A DNA stretch of 64,000 nucleotides from positions 10,961,504 to 11,025,503 of the forward strand of contig NC_088298.1 in the NCBI RefSeq assembly GCF_032854445.1, given 5' to 3'. Below are positions 10,441 to 21,875 of this stretch, in pieces. Numbering within the stretch: the stretch's first letter is position 1; every line of letters starts with the position of its first letter. The translations under genes and the position numbers were made by a program. The notes under the pieces were generated by a model. That model did no database searches. It had not been told where the DNA came from and saw only the letters and a list, made by a program, of their open reading frames with translations. This DNA comes from Liolophura sinensis. Taxonomy: Eukaryota; Mollusca; Polyplacophora; Chitonida; Chitonidae.

Positions 10441-11554
10441 GGTGCTGTGGCCGGAACGCCCCTAGTGGTAATCCTGCCACGTGTAAAATTCATGTTTTAT
10501 TTCATGTTTTTTTTCCTTTTCATCACGGAACAGAGTGCCCTGTGCGTGTGTGTGTCCGTTTTCTTTTTTTCATGGTATTTACGAATTGGCTGACACTTGT
10601 GTATCGTGTTACATTCATTTTCAAACTGGCGTTTTCAGTGGCCATAAACTTTATGTACCCTGCATGGAATTTACGACGTACATGACCCGTGTGTATTGAT
10701 TTACATTCATGGACGGATCAGTGTTTTCAGTGGACTGAGTACATTATGTGTTTCTTAAAGTGTTTTTCGTGGCTCTCCCCTCAACTTTATATAGGTAGAC
10801 GAGTCTGTGGAATCCACAAGTTATGTGTGCCTTTATCTGTTCATTTCTAGTTCCTTTCCTTTTGTAGGTGGCTTCATAAACATTGAAATTCGCCATATTA
10901 AGGTTAAGAAGTATTTCATTTTCGAGTGACATCTCTTTTGCGGCCTTTGTGTGGTCGACCATTTGTGGAGTGCAAGGGATAGAGCACAGTTTTTCTAGTT
11001 AAATTCTATTTCAAATTTTTTAATTTCTCTAAGGACAATGCGAATGAAGTCATGAAGTGATTTTAGGCAATAACAGTATTACTATAATACTTTACATTCT
11101 ACTATCACTGTGATCAACTGAAATAGCGGTTCTACTCATTACACTCTTGTGGAGTTAAACATTAGATTTTTTGTTTTCTACCTCTAGAATTAATTAAATG
11201 GGCATTTACACAACTAATAAGGTTAATACTGTTCTAAATGGATTCCTTTTTTTCATCCATGTATGTAATAATTTTTCTTTGCGTAATAAAATGTACAAGA
11301 CCAGAGCCGGGACCTTCTCTGTTTAAGTTACAGGCAACATCTAATGATGATAGCCCTGCCTGATGTTTTTTTATTTTTAATTCAAGTAACCCATTGTATT
11401 TTACTCAATTGTTTTATTATATTTTTGTATGGATTCGATATTCAACCATTTTCATCAAAATTTGATATGAGAGAGTGTAACCTACCACCAGCTAATACAC
11501 TAAGATATAAATATCCATGTTACAAGAGATCTGAAAACTATAATATAAGCCACC

Positions 11555-13090
11555 ATGGCGAGTGATGCAATAACATTGACACACTAACCTTGATAAGTAT
11601 TGCCTCAGTAAACTGTCAGGGGCTAAAAACAGATCTAAACTTTTGGATGTCTTCAATATCTAAAGGGAAAAGGTTTCTCAATTTACTGTCGACAAGATGT
11701 ACATTTCACCAATGAGACGGAAAAGCAGATTGTCTCAGATTTGGGGATATAAGGTGTGTTGTAGTGCATACAAAAATAACTCCAGAGGAGTAGCAATGCT
11801 ATTTAGAAATAATTTTGAATTTGAAATTTTAAGAATGAAGAAAGAAAGACCATCAATTTGGGAATTTCATTTTACTCGAAATTAAAAGTAACGAGCATAT
11901 CTGTACATGCCAAATTCAGACACTCCTTCCTTTTTTTGACAATTTAAAAACCCTTTTAAATGAATGGGGATCGGAAAATATCATCATCTGCGGAGATTTG
12001 AACTTGGTGCAAGATCCGGAAATGGATTGCTTTAATTACAAAAATGTAAATAACCCAAAATCTCGTTTATCGGTTTAGACCTAAAATAAGAATTTAACTT
12101 GGTAGATCCTTGGAGAGATGTACCAATATGGAACTGAGGAGATACACCCGGAGACAGCCCGCTCCCATTAAAAAGGCGCGCTTAGATTTCTTTTTAATCT
12201 CACGAAATATGCTACGTTCTGTTCAAAAGTGTGATATACATGAGTTACAGGTCAGGTCACTCAATGATCACCCTAAAACTGAAATTCTAAAGTCTTGAAC
12301 GGGGAAGGGGATATTGGAAATTCGACAATAACTGAAGGACATAGATTTCGTAACAGAAATAATACACAATCAAGAATGCAGTAAATCAATATGATACATC
12401 ATTAAATGCACAATTTTTATTTGAGAGGATATTATTAAACATAAGGGGCAAAACAGGTGCAAACTCAACTTTTATTTAAAAAAAACAACGCATGTCAGAT
12501 AAGTTCTACCTAAAACCTTAAATCTGGAACATGAGCTTGATCAATGCTCTGACGAACAGGAAAAAAGGAACTTTACAAAAACTTAATTTCACTAACGAAT
12601 GTTCAACACAAATAAAAGAAAGATGGAAGGAATAGTGAAAAGAGCTAAAATAGATTGGACTGTATATGGGGGAAGGCCAAATAAATGCTTTTTAAAATTA
12701 GAACAAAAGAAATTCTTAAATAAATCAATAACAATAATCCAAGAAAAGGATGGAACAATATTGACAGAACAAAAAGAAATACCAAATAACTTTAGGCAGT
12801 ACTGCAGGAAGCTATACGCAGAGGCTGATGTCAGTTGTGTAGATTTGGAAAGCATACTAGATGCAGAAAATGTAAGGAAACTATGAGATGCCCAGAAGCT
12901 CAGTATGGAAGGGGAACTTACCAGGGAGGAATTACTCGCATCATTCAAAAACTTAAAGGATAACAAAACACCAGGCCCTGATGGATTTACAGTTGAATTT
13001 TACAAATTTTATTGGAATGATTTACATTTTTACCTTTTAAACTCATTAAATTATGCATATACACATGGTAGACTATCCAAAACACACAGG
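11555..13090 (+). pseudogene. L1-type ORF2: AP endonuclease and start of RT, broken
   Basis: The ATG at 11555 sits in an optimal context (GCCACCATGG). A two-base CA gain near 11580 shifts the frame; the endonuclease then reads ISIASVNCQG, RGVAMLFRNNFEFEI (another frame), ENIIICGDLNLVQDPEMD and ARLDFFLISRNMLRSVQKCD, the order expected of an L1 APE domain. A linker (12599-12886) with DWTVYGGRPNKCFLKLEQKK leads into SFKNLKDNKTPGPDGFTVEF (12940-13005), RT motif 0/1. Similarity is lost after SKTHRN at about 13085. Several frameshifts and stops are present. Confidence 0.85.
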
Positions 13091-13380
13091 AATAAAGCAT
13101 CAGTAAAATGTTACCCGTTTACACTGTCATTTAAAGTACTTTTTAAACAGTTCAAGGTCTTCGTTTATAGGAAACACCTAAAGAAGGGAACTGTATGGAT
13201 GGAAATGGAGTTCGGTCAGTCCAGTTTTAGTAAGGCTAATGTTTATTAACAGTATTATGGCACAAAGACCAAATAAACGCACTTTAACGCTTGCCTTCCT
13301 TTCAGGTTCCAGCAGAATGAAAAGTTCCTTTTGCAGACACACTTCATATCAACCAAGTGGGTTTCTTTCGCAGAAGCCCA
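13091..13380. other. Unassigned sequence after the LINE breakpoint
   Basis: Short frames only; nothing recognised. Confidence 0.35.
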
Positions 13381-13512
13381 TGATACTAGACCAGAATATT
13401 TCTTTGTGTGTACGTGGGAAGATCTATCAGCAGCCTGTGGATAGTCATGGGTTTTCTCCCACCATATACTGTTTGCTTTCGTATAAGAGAACTATTCTTA
13501 CGGCGTAAAACA
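13381..13512 (+). mobile_element. SINE-A 3' part, diverged
   Basis: GTACGTGGGAAGATCTATCA through CTTACGGCGTAAAACAC. Head missing and tail short. Confidence 0.75.
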
Positions 13513-13735
13513 CTTCCTATTTATCACATTGACCTCAGCGCATCTGTACAAAATCTGCTAGTAGTGGCAGTGATGTAAAGCGAACGTCGAGAGTCACGAA
13601 TGCTCTGTAAGGAGACTATGCGAACACTAGCCCCATGTGGCTATTTCATCTCCTTTCCTTACTTTCCACCAACACTGGGCTGGTGTTGTATTATTACCGT
13701 AAGGGCAACCAATGTTAAACCACACATCATTTCAC

Positions 13736-14012
13736 GCCGTGTCCGATAAAACCTTTCTAATCGATGTCTGCAGTGTAAAACAGTTGTCATCTATGCCTCT
13801 TTCCTCTCAGCTTTCAGTTAACCCTGAAAAGACAAGTCTAATGGCGGACTTGTTTTGAAATAGGTCGCAGTGTCTAGTGTGCCATTACCGAGTGGAATAT
13901 GCCTGGGATGTTGCGTGTGCGGGCGAGCAGAGAAGTAAGAGGCACAGATGACACCTGATTAATTTGGACTGCAGACATCGTATAGAAAAGACATTATCAG
14001 GCATCGAACAAC
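13736..14012. repeat. Fold-back (inverted repeat) element, arms about 75 bp
   Basis: Left arm 13738-13812 (CGATGTCTGCAG, TCATCTATGCCTCTT) is the imperfect reverse complement of 13930-14010 (AAGAGGCACAGATGACA, CTGCAGACATCG). About 115 bp separate the arms. No coding sequence. MITE-like or a recent inverted duplication. Confidence 0.75.
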
Positions 14013-14390
14013 CATCTCATCATGTTTTGATCCCAAGACGGAAATTGTTACCCAGTGTATATATAGGTTAAGAAATGTTTGGACAGGAAAAAATTACCTG
14101 TCGTATTAGGCAAATTTCTATAGAAAAATAATACTGCAACCTATACTGCTATTAAAACACAAAGAAAAGGTTAATTGTCAATGAGAGAATTATGGAAATG
14201 CATGTAAACCCAACACTAATTCATGCGAAATAAATATATTAGCTTCGATTAGTTTCATTCCTCTCTCACTCGAGCTGAAGTAAGTACTTTATTCTAGAAT
14301 GTTCTGACATGTCGTAAATTCTTAGCAATCTACATGCACATCTATACGTGATGTATTTCTTTTGAAGTTTTCTTAGTTTTCTGTATTTTA
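14013..14390. other. Spacer, nothing recognised
   Basis: AT-rich, no coding signal. Confidence 0.3.
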
Positions 14391-14556
14391 TTTGACCCAG
14401 AAGCCTCTCATCAATGCGGTCGCTGTGAGTTCAAGTACAGCTGATGCTGGCTTCCTTTCCGGCCGTACCTGGGAAGGTCTGCCAGCAGTAGTGGGTCCCC
14501 CCCCCCCCGGTTTCCACCTTGAGTTATACACCAGTCAAATAAATAAATAAATAAAT
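14391..14556 (+). mobile_element. SINE-A, internal deletion and poly-C
   Basis: AAGCCTCTCATCAATGCGGT through CGGTTTCCACC and ACCAGTCAAATAAATAAATA. The stretch from ATAATGCTGGC to the tail is mostly deleted, and a run of C bases replaces the CCCCCGGG segment. Confidence 0.82.
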
Positions 14557-14619
14557 TTATTTTATTTTGAAAATGGAAGAGTGGTATTTCGGATATGCGG
14601 CTACCGAAGACCATTCACT

Positions 14620-14700
14620 GTCTCCTGATTTGAACTTGTTCTCGCCACGGTATGCCTGATATTTCCGTTGTGTCGTTGGACCATAATCAATTAATCATTC
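14620..14700 (+). mobile_element. LINE 3'-tail fragment (I/Nimb-like)
   Basis: TTGTTCTCGCCACGGTATG through GTCGTTGGACCATAATCAAT resembles the 3' ends of the LINE copies at 22740-22815 and 28530-28600. Confidence 0.6.
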
Positions 14701-15084
14701 AGACATCCGGATTATAGTCTCACATATTTTTAAACCCAGAGCATGAGTGGGGAAATGAAGTGTAAGCAGTTATATTACAATGCATGTATAATCCTCTTCC
14801 CCTCATAGCTTTAAGCTAATCTCAAATGCCTCATTAGTATGCAGTTGTCTCAAATCTATAATGCATTCGGCGATAAACGATCTTTTATGACAACCGGATA
14901 ATATTTATGCTGATGAAAGTTTCTGATATAGCTTGTTAATTCACCTATAACTAATTTCATATCAGCTGATCTTCTGTCTTTTTCGAATAGTTACTCGACT
15001 GAATGAATTGTAATCGTAAATTCTTTAAGGATTGTTTTAGACATAGAAGATGGGAATGCCTGTTTCGACGCATGGATATCATCT
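14701..15084. other. Spacer, nothing recognised
   Basis: AT-rich, no coding or repeat signal seen. Confidence 0.3.
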
Positions 15085-15330
15085 TCTCTAAGCTCACAGT
15101 ACATTGAGGCTATCTAAGTTCACAGTACACAGAGGCTATCTAAGCTCACAGTACACTGAAGCTATCTAAGCGCACAGTACACTGAGGCTGTCTAAGCTCA
15201 CAGTACACTGAGGCTATCTAAGCTCACAGTACACTGAGGCTATCTAAGTTCACAGTACACTCAGGCTGTCTAAGCTCACAGTACACTAAGGCTATCTAAG
15301 CGCACGGTACACTGAGGCTGTCTACATTTA
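15085..15330. repeat. Minisatellite, unit about 26 bp, about nine copies
   Basis: Units of the type CTATCTAAGCTCACAGTACA followed by CTGAGG, with variants GTCTAAG, TAAGTTC and AAGCGCAC. Confidence 0.93.
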
Positions 15331-15418
15331 TATTCACTGTACTTGCGCATGGAGTTGGTGACAGTCCCCTCCAGTGTCGTTATGTAAGTAAAGTAGTCCT
15401 GAACATAGGGTTAAACAG

Positions 15419-15534
<116 letters not shown>

Positions 15535-15781
15535 GCATAAGTAATTTTTTGTCATTTGATGAATTAAAAAAAATCTGGATCAACAGGTTATACATCAGAA
15601 GATACACACAATGGTAAAAGTAGTTCGTAAAGATGTCTGCTTTCACGCAGTTTGTAGGGGTCTTATCCAAAATAAGCGGTGGGAATATTTGTCCAGTCCC
15701 GTGTTCCTTAAAAATCTTTTTTCAATAATGAGAAAGTTCGCAAATAATATCCTTCTGAAATTGTATGAATGCACAAAGCCG

Positions 15782-15970
15782 TATTCTGCTAGTGGAGTAG
15801 GCATCGTCGAGGCGTCGACCCACTTGCGCGAAGTTCTGCTAGTAGACTAGGCATCGCCGAGGCGTGGGCCCAATTGCAAGAAGTTCTGCTAGTAGACTAG
15901 GCATCGCTGAGGCGTGGGCCCGATTGCACGAAGTTCTGCTAGTAGACTAAGCATCGCCGAGGCGTGGACC
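15782..15970. repeat. Minisatellite, 50-bp unit, about 3.8 copies
   Basis: Units AGTAGACTAGGCATCGCCGA followed by GGCGTGGGCCCAATTGCA and GAAGTTCTGCT. Directly after it lies the perfect 16-bp palindrome CTCTTAACGTTAAGAG (about 15971-15986), whose core TTAACGTTAAG recurs near 16048. Confidence 0.93.
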
Positions 15971-16362
15971 CTCTTAACGTTAAGAGCGCGTAACTACCAT
16001 GACAACCAGAATTGTAAGCATTACCTGGCTGTAGGAGTTACTTGCACTTAACGTTAAGGGGGCCTCGTAGTGAGCCCAGGTCACCTTTGCACTGTTTTAA
16101 TTTTATTGTTTTTTACATGTGATGACAACTCATCATATGCCACTAGGATGAGTAATCCTAGACCAGTGACATATGATGACTTAAAAATATCATCGATGCG
16201 GGATTTTTTTTACATAATTCTGCTTATGCCATGGTGCTTGGGGGCGTGTAAGTTGCTACCATTTAAGCATTTACACAAGAACAGTCAGAATAAAACCCTG
16301 AGGTAAGTTGACAAGAGGCTGCATTTCATCCGTCAGGTGACAATTTTCCTGTCCGAGCTTCC
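15971..16362. other. Spacer, nothing recognised apart from the palindrome
   Basis: Open frames here show no family signature. Confidence 0.3.
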
Positions 16363-16612
16363 GTGGCTCAGTTGGTTAGCGCGCTAGCGCAGCGTAATGG
16401 CCCAGGAGCCTCTCACCAATGCGGTCGCTGTAATTCAAGCCCAGCTCATGAGGGCTTTCTCTCCGGCCGTACGTGGGAGGGTTTCCAGTAACCTGCGGAT
16501 GGTCGTGGGTTTCCCCCGGGCGCTGCCCGGTTTCCACCCACCATACTAATAGCCGCCATCGTATAAGTGAAACATTCTTGAGTACGGCGTAAAACACCAA
16601 TCAAATAAATAA
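16363..16612 (+). mobile_element. SINE-A, full length
   Basis: Head TTCCGTGGCTCAGTTGGTTA with A-box-like TGGCTCAGTTGG, then AATGCGGTCGCTGTAATTCA, the GGTCGTGGGTTTCCCCCGGG body, GAGTACGGCGTAAAACACCA and an AAAT tail. The B-box region has lost a base. Confidence 0.93.
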
Positions 16613-16779
16613 AATATCAAAATTCATCTAAAATTTATTAGAGTACTTAAGACAGCGTTTGCCCAATTTGCACCCGATTAATGTGAATGTGGCTTTAAAG
16701 AGGAACCCCAAAATAACTTTATATATGCTTGTGTTTAACATCATACTCCCCGTGGGGTCTCCGGATCTCAGCCCTCTAG

Positions 16780-19700
16780 ATCTCTCCCGCGTGGGCCCGG
16801 GGAATATAAAAGGCTCATATTTTCTCGCTTGTGTGAGAGGCAACCGCAGAGCAACCTGTCGGCAGCCTGTACTGATAAAACGAGGAAGTTGGAGGCTTTA
16901 TTGGACTCGCTTGACAATGGATCGGACAGTTGGCCGGCTTTCATGGTTCTCTCCACTAAGAGTGAACAAAAGCCAGCCTCGAAAATTTATCCCTCTGTCT
17001 TAAAAAGAACTCTTCAGGGCGTAGGAAATACTTTAAAAAACGTTGAAAAACAGATAAGGAAACATTCTCATTGAATTTATTAGCTATGAACAAAACTTCG
17101 GATATATCTGTCTATACATCCCTCTCTGGACAGCGGTCAGGGCATAATTCGGGACCCGGATGAAGCTATCATTGGCCTACAGGAAGAGGAAATTTGAGTC
17201 ACACGGTGTTACCAGAGTGAGGCGCTCCACTACAAAGTAAGCTGGTAACACCCTTAAATTAAATACATATGCACTGACGTTTAATTCTACCCCCTCCCCC
17301 CCCCCCCATTATATAGGATTAGTGCAGAGTTATTCATCCCTAACCCAACGCGGTGTTTCAGTTGCCGAAAATATTGTAACGACAAGGGCCAGTATAAAAA
17401 ATAAACTGGTTTGTTTCCGATCCGCCAGTGAAGATCATGATGGTTTCGACTGTAGCAGCACTGTTAAGTGTTGCGCAAATGCGATGGAGATCACATGGCC
17501 TCGTCTCACAACTGTTCACTTTTCGTTAAGGAATGACAAATAATACATTTTAAACCCACAAATTCGTCTCGCCATCTAATACTTCACTGCAGTGTTCGTT
17601 TGCCAATGTGGTCAAGCGCGTAGCATCTGTTGCTACTCAAACTTAATTGACTTGGCCTGTTGGAAATGACAAACCTAGATTTACCTCTGAGGAGCGTTCT
17701 GCTCAACCTGCGTGTAGTTCTTGCTCAACCCAGGCTAATTCAGAACAACAGATAAAACCAGTACATACAGAACAAACAGACGAACCTGAACCTAATCACT
17801 CCAAAAACAAAAATAATGCCAAAGTAAGTAAATCTCATAATAAAAATAAATCTAATAAACCTAGTGGCCCCACAGAGCGTCCCTCTAAGGCCACTAGGGA
17901 TCCTGTCAAAACTTTTAATAAGTTTAGGTCGTTGAAGAACGTTAGTCCTTCAACATCAGATGCGGATGTGATGGATATATCACCCGCACCAGGGAGATCT
18001 TCCAGTCGATCTCCACCCAAGGGTTGTTCCCGGTCCAAACATAAAGAGAAATCCCCTGTACGTCTCCCTTCATAATGTCTGTATATGACAAAATTCATAT
18101 AGTTGAATTGTCGATGGAGTCTTAAGGTGAATTTTATTGAAATAACGCAGTTAGTCCAATTATTAACTCCTGTTGCCTGACAAAAATACAATAACTTAAA
18201 AATAATTCATTATAAAGCACTTATTCAAATGAACAAGAGCGAGCTGCAGGCGGCTCTTCTATCTTCATCAATAACAATATTATTCACAGCCCTGTTCCTC
18301 TGGATACAGAGCTTCAGGCTGTGGCCGTTCGTGTTTCATTGTCTGAAACAATCACATTATGTTCGGTGTATATTCCTCCGAACACTTCTTTGTCAGTTTC
18401 CCAGTTACATAATTTAAAACAACAATTACCTTAACGGTTCATAATAATGGGAGAATTTACCTCCTATAACCTCCAGTAATAACATAAATATTAAAATATT
18501 AAATATTAACATAAATGATAAGGGCAAAAGGAAGACTTCTTATCTAAGGAAGAACTGTGTTATTTCGATGGTGGTCCTAATACCTATTTACATTCAAATA
18601 ATGGCGCTTATTCTGCTATCCATCTCGCTATCACTGATCCATCACTTCTCCCTGAGTTTTCTTGGAAGGTGCATGATGATCTTTGCGGTAGTGACCATTT
18701 TCCTCTTATCCTTGAATACATCACTTCTAATTCTTTAAAACGTGTAGCTGGGGGAAATTCGATAAAGCAGATTGGATCGCATTTGATTTATTTATTTATT
18801 TGATTGGTGTTTTACGCCGTACTCAAGAATATTTCACTTATATGACGGTGGCCAGCATTATGGTGGGAGGAAACCGGACAGAGTCCAGGGGAAACCCACA
18901 ACCATCTGCAGGTTTCCGGCAGACCTTCCCGCTTACGGCCGGAGGATCGCATTTGAGAGGTTCTGCAAGGCTGATATCAGTCAAGAGACTCTCAATGCAG
19001 TAGATGATCCTATATTAAAATTTAATGAGCTTGTTTTACGAGCTGCCGATAGAACTATCCCTTAGACCCCGATAAATCCAAAATCCAAAAGTAAACCCTG
19101 GTATGATAAGGACTGTCGTAAGGCCATTCAGGACTGCAAAAAGGCCGAGCGAAGTTTTAACATATGTCCTAATGATAATAACTTAAACCAGGTTCGTATT
19201 TTTAGAGCTAAGGCTCATCGATTACTCAAGTCCAAGGGACGATCTTGTTGGCGGAACTTTCGGGCATTACGTCAAAAACACCTATGCGTAAGGTCTGGAA
19301 CATGGTTCAGAAACTTAGTCAAAAATAATAAAGCAAAAGTATGACTATTGAAAGACGTTGATAATTATATTAACTTTTAAAGAAATCCTCTCAGAATTAC
19401 TGTTCGGAATTTTAACATGTTAAAAACCGGAAGGAGAAAATTAAATTGCCATTTTCTTCTAAAAATGTAGAAGCTTATAATCGCCCTTTTAACATCGAAG
19501 AACTTAAAACTGCATTTATAAAGGCACACGATACTGAATGTGCGCTTGATAGCTTCAATAATAAGTTTCTTAATCATTTACCATCTGAACCATTTGAAAC
19601 TCTCTTGGACTTGCTGAATAATATAAGGAGTGTTAGCAGATTAAAAATCACAAAGAGAAGATTAAAGTGCCCTTTTCGTCCACAAAAAAATGGAAGACTG

Positions 19701-20225
19701 TAATAAACTGCTTAGTACTGATGAACTGAAAACTGTATTTAAAAAGGCTCACGACATTGCATGTGTGCCTAATATCGTTTATTATAAGTTTCTGAATCAT
19801 TTACCCACTTAGCCACTTGAAACTCTCTTGGACTTGCTTAAAAATATATGCATAACTGGTAATTTTCCACCCTCATGGAGAGAGGCGTGTATCACCCCTG
19901 TTCCCAAAGCGGGTAACTATCATAAAGATCCGTCTAATTACAGTCTCATAACTCTTACCAGCTATGTCTGTATGGGACGGATGATAAATGATAGACTTGT
20001 TTGGTTCTTGAAAACAAACAATTTATTAACTAATACATTATGTGGTTTTGGTCAAGGTAGATCGACTATGGATCATCTCGTTTCTTCTGATACTCTTACA
20101 CAAAAAACTTTTCAAAGAGGTAAAGATGTTATATTCTTCTAGATACCATACACGGTCAAATCAATATATGATTTGTTTGACAACATCGCTGGCGATGTTA
20201 ATTGCAAGTTGTTAGACGTCACTGG
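16780..20225 (+). pseudogene. I/Nimb-like LINE, copy A: ORF1, endonuclease, partial RT, internally deleted
   Basis: The ORF1 remnant starts near RKLEALLDSLDNGSDSWPAF (about 16880-16935), then a zinc-knuckle relic (SEDHDGFDCSSTVKCC, 17430-17475) and a hydrophilic tail (17650-18075) shared with copy D. The endonuclease region (18100-18760) is frameshifted but shows the NNNI, VYIPPNTSLS and NGAYSAI signatures, and GSDHFPLILEYITSNSL at about 18690. After a SINE the pre-RT region reads RFCKADISQETLNAVDDP and SKSKPWYDKDCRKAIQDCKK. An RT start, NFPPSWREACITPVPKAG, is at 19861-19914. The rest of RT and most of RNase H are deleted: KDVIFF at 20125 joins directly to the C-terminal end (IYDLFDNIAGDV). 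Stops and frameshifts throughout. Confidence 0.85.
18787..18943 (-). mobile_element. SINE-A inside LINE copy A, with 13-bp target duplication
   Basis: Flanked by GGATCGCATTTGA at 18774-18786 and 18944-18956. The head is truncated at CGGCCGG. The same insertion with the same junction occurs in copies C and D. Confidence 0.95.
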
Positions 20226-20427
20226 TGTAAAAATTATCTAGCATAAGGACAGTCTCTTCAGAACGAGTTCCCTTTCCACATATCTAATAAAGTTGAACAA
20301 TTTATAACAAAACTTAACAAATTTTTTTTTATAATTTTTGAGAAAAATTTAGAATAATTTTGACATCATAAATAGTAGAGCACCGGTTCTAAAATTTTCT
20401 GAAAGGTAGCCTGTTAAAACTTTTGCT

Positions 20428-20656
20428 CATTTATTTATTTGATTGGTGTTTTACGCCGTACTCAAGAATATTTCACTTATACGACGGCGGCCAGCATTAT
20501 AGTAGAGAGTAACCCGCGACCATCCGCAGGTTGCTGGAAGACTTTTCCACGTGCGACTGCGACTGGGGAGTAAGTCTGTTTAAGCTGGAGTTGAACTCAA
20601 AGGAACCTCATTGGTGAAAGGCTCCGGGGTCATATAGTGCCGTACTGGTGCGTTAA
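20428..20656 (-). mobile_element. SINE-A, near full length, diverged head
   Basis: TTTGATTGGTGTTTTACGCC through AGGTTGCTGGAAGAC to GAAAGGCTCCGGGGTCATAT and TGGTGCGTTAA. The target site duplication was not resolved. Confidence 0.9.
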
Positions 20657-20934
20657 AACTATTTTTGGTAAATTTGATTTAATTAGTAAATATATTTTTA
20701 TTAAAAATCTCTGGTATAGCCTTTTTCACCATAACAATTTTTGGCTAAAAGCTGTAACAGGTGCATAAATTATATTACATAACATTACAAAGCATGTTCA
20801 CCTGTGCGACCATTTCCCAGTCATCACACAGTCGTCGCTACTGTGGTTTTACTCTCTGTGGTGTATGTCTTTAAATATACTAAATAGCCGCCATTGTACT
20901 GCAAACATTCATTGTGCCTAATTTCTTGTATAAT
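20657..20934. other. Spacer with a possible third dispersed repeat
   Basis: TGTGGTTTTACTCTCTGTGG near 20840 resembles CCTGGTTTTACTCTCTCTAC near 48450, so both may belong to another repeat family. Nothing else seen. Confidence 0.35.
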
Positions 20935-21095
20935 CGTGTTTTAAGCGGACGACTGTGAAACCCTGAAATGAAACTGTGCCATGCCCCGCTATTTGCGAAA
21001 GGCGACAGGATGTCCTTTCATATTACAGATCGTCGTCATATGACTGAAAAATTGTTGAGTACGACGTTAAACCCCGAGCACTCACTCACTCACAT
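20935..21095 (+). mobile_element. SINE-B 3' part, diverged
   Basis: Ends TCGTCGTCATATGACTGAAA, AATTGTTGAGTACGACGTTA, AACCCCGAGCACTCACTCAC. The 5' half is not recognisable. Confidence 0.82.
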
Positions 21096-21875
21096 GATAG
21101 TATGTAACCCTATATAACTCCAATTGTTTTATTACAGATTCTATCTTCAGTCCACCAGAGCGTAATTTATGCATTTTTCACAAAGCTACCTGTAGTATAA
21201 CTATTTCTGTATGACTTAATTGTGTTATTGTTAATTGTTAAATGTGTAATACCGTTATATTTGCATAAAGACCTTTTTCTGTGGGAGAACAGCTCATATG
21301 TAACTAACTAAACGCGTCATTTGACAAATAAAAACTTCAAGCGCTAAAAACATTCTAAATTTTGAAATTGCAGCCCCCTTTAAGAAAATAGGAACTTTTT
21401 GACAGATTTTAACAGTAACACGTGCAAAGATAAGGCAGAATTATTGATATTAGTGATATTAGGTATTGAGACCAAAATCTGTTATAGTCTCTCTAAAGTA
21501 AATATCTGACAAAATTTTACTATTACAGTCTTAATGAATACGATGTTTTTGGATATTAAGTGGTGACAGTGACGCCATTTTAAGCTCACTTAAAATGTAC
21601 CATAAAATGCGGATAAAGACTGGATAGGGGACTCCGTCCCAAAATACCCCAAAAGCACATTGTGTGAAGTATAAGAGTGTGGCAATGTACTTATTCATGT
21701 CCAATTTATATCATTAATCTATGTAAATAATCCAAGGTTAAAACACCCATGTTACTATAAAAAGATATCACTTTAACTTTTTTAACATAATGTTAAGGCA
21801 TGGCTATTTTAGATGTAATTTTGATGTAATTATTTGTATCATACTGTATTTGTATCAAACTTAAAGCAGTTTTAA
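21096..21875. other. Spacer, nothing recognised
   Basis: AT-rich, no long frame and no clear repeat. Confidence 0.3.

Larger units (their letters stand above)
9541..13090 (+). mobile_element. L1/Tx1-like non-LTR retrotransposon, 3' truncated and mutated
   Basis: Contains an L1-type ORF1 (9576 to about 10440), a roughly 1.1-kb inter-ORF region without coding sequence, and an ORF2 with endonuclease and only the start of the reverse transcriptase. Similarity stops at about 13090, so the RT core, 3' UTR and tail are missing. Target duplications were not found. Confidence 0.85.

Noticed and set aside
16363..16440. tRNA-gene-like sequence (A and B box) at SINE heads, also at 50544, 2440-2512 and 32766
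   Set aside because: They are tRNA-derived SINE heads; no cloverleaf with a proper acceptor stem was found, so they are not annotated as tRNA genes.
16790..16815. TATA-like GGGGAATATAAAAGGCTC before LINE copy A
   Set aside because: It could be a 5' promoter of the LINE, but I-group LINEs usually have internal promoters and the element's 5' end is undefined here.
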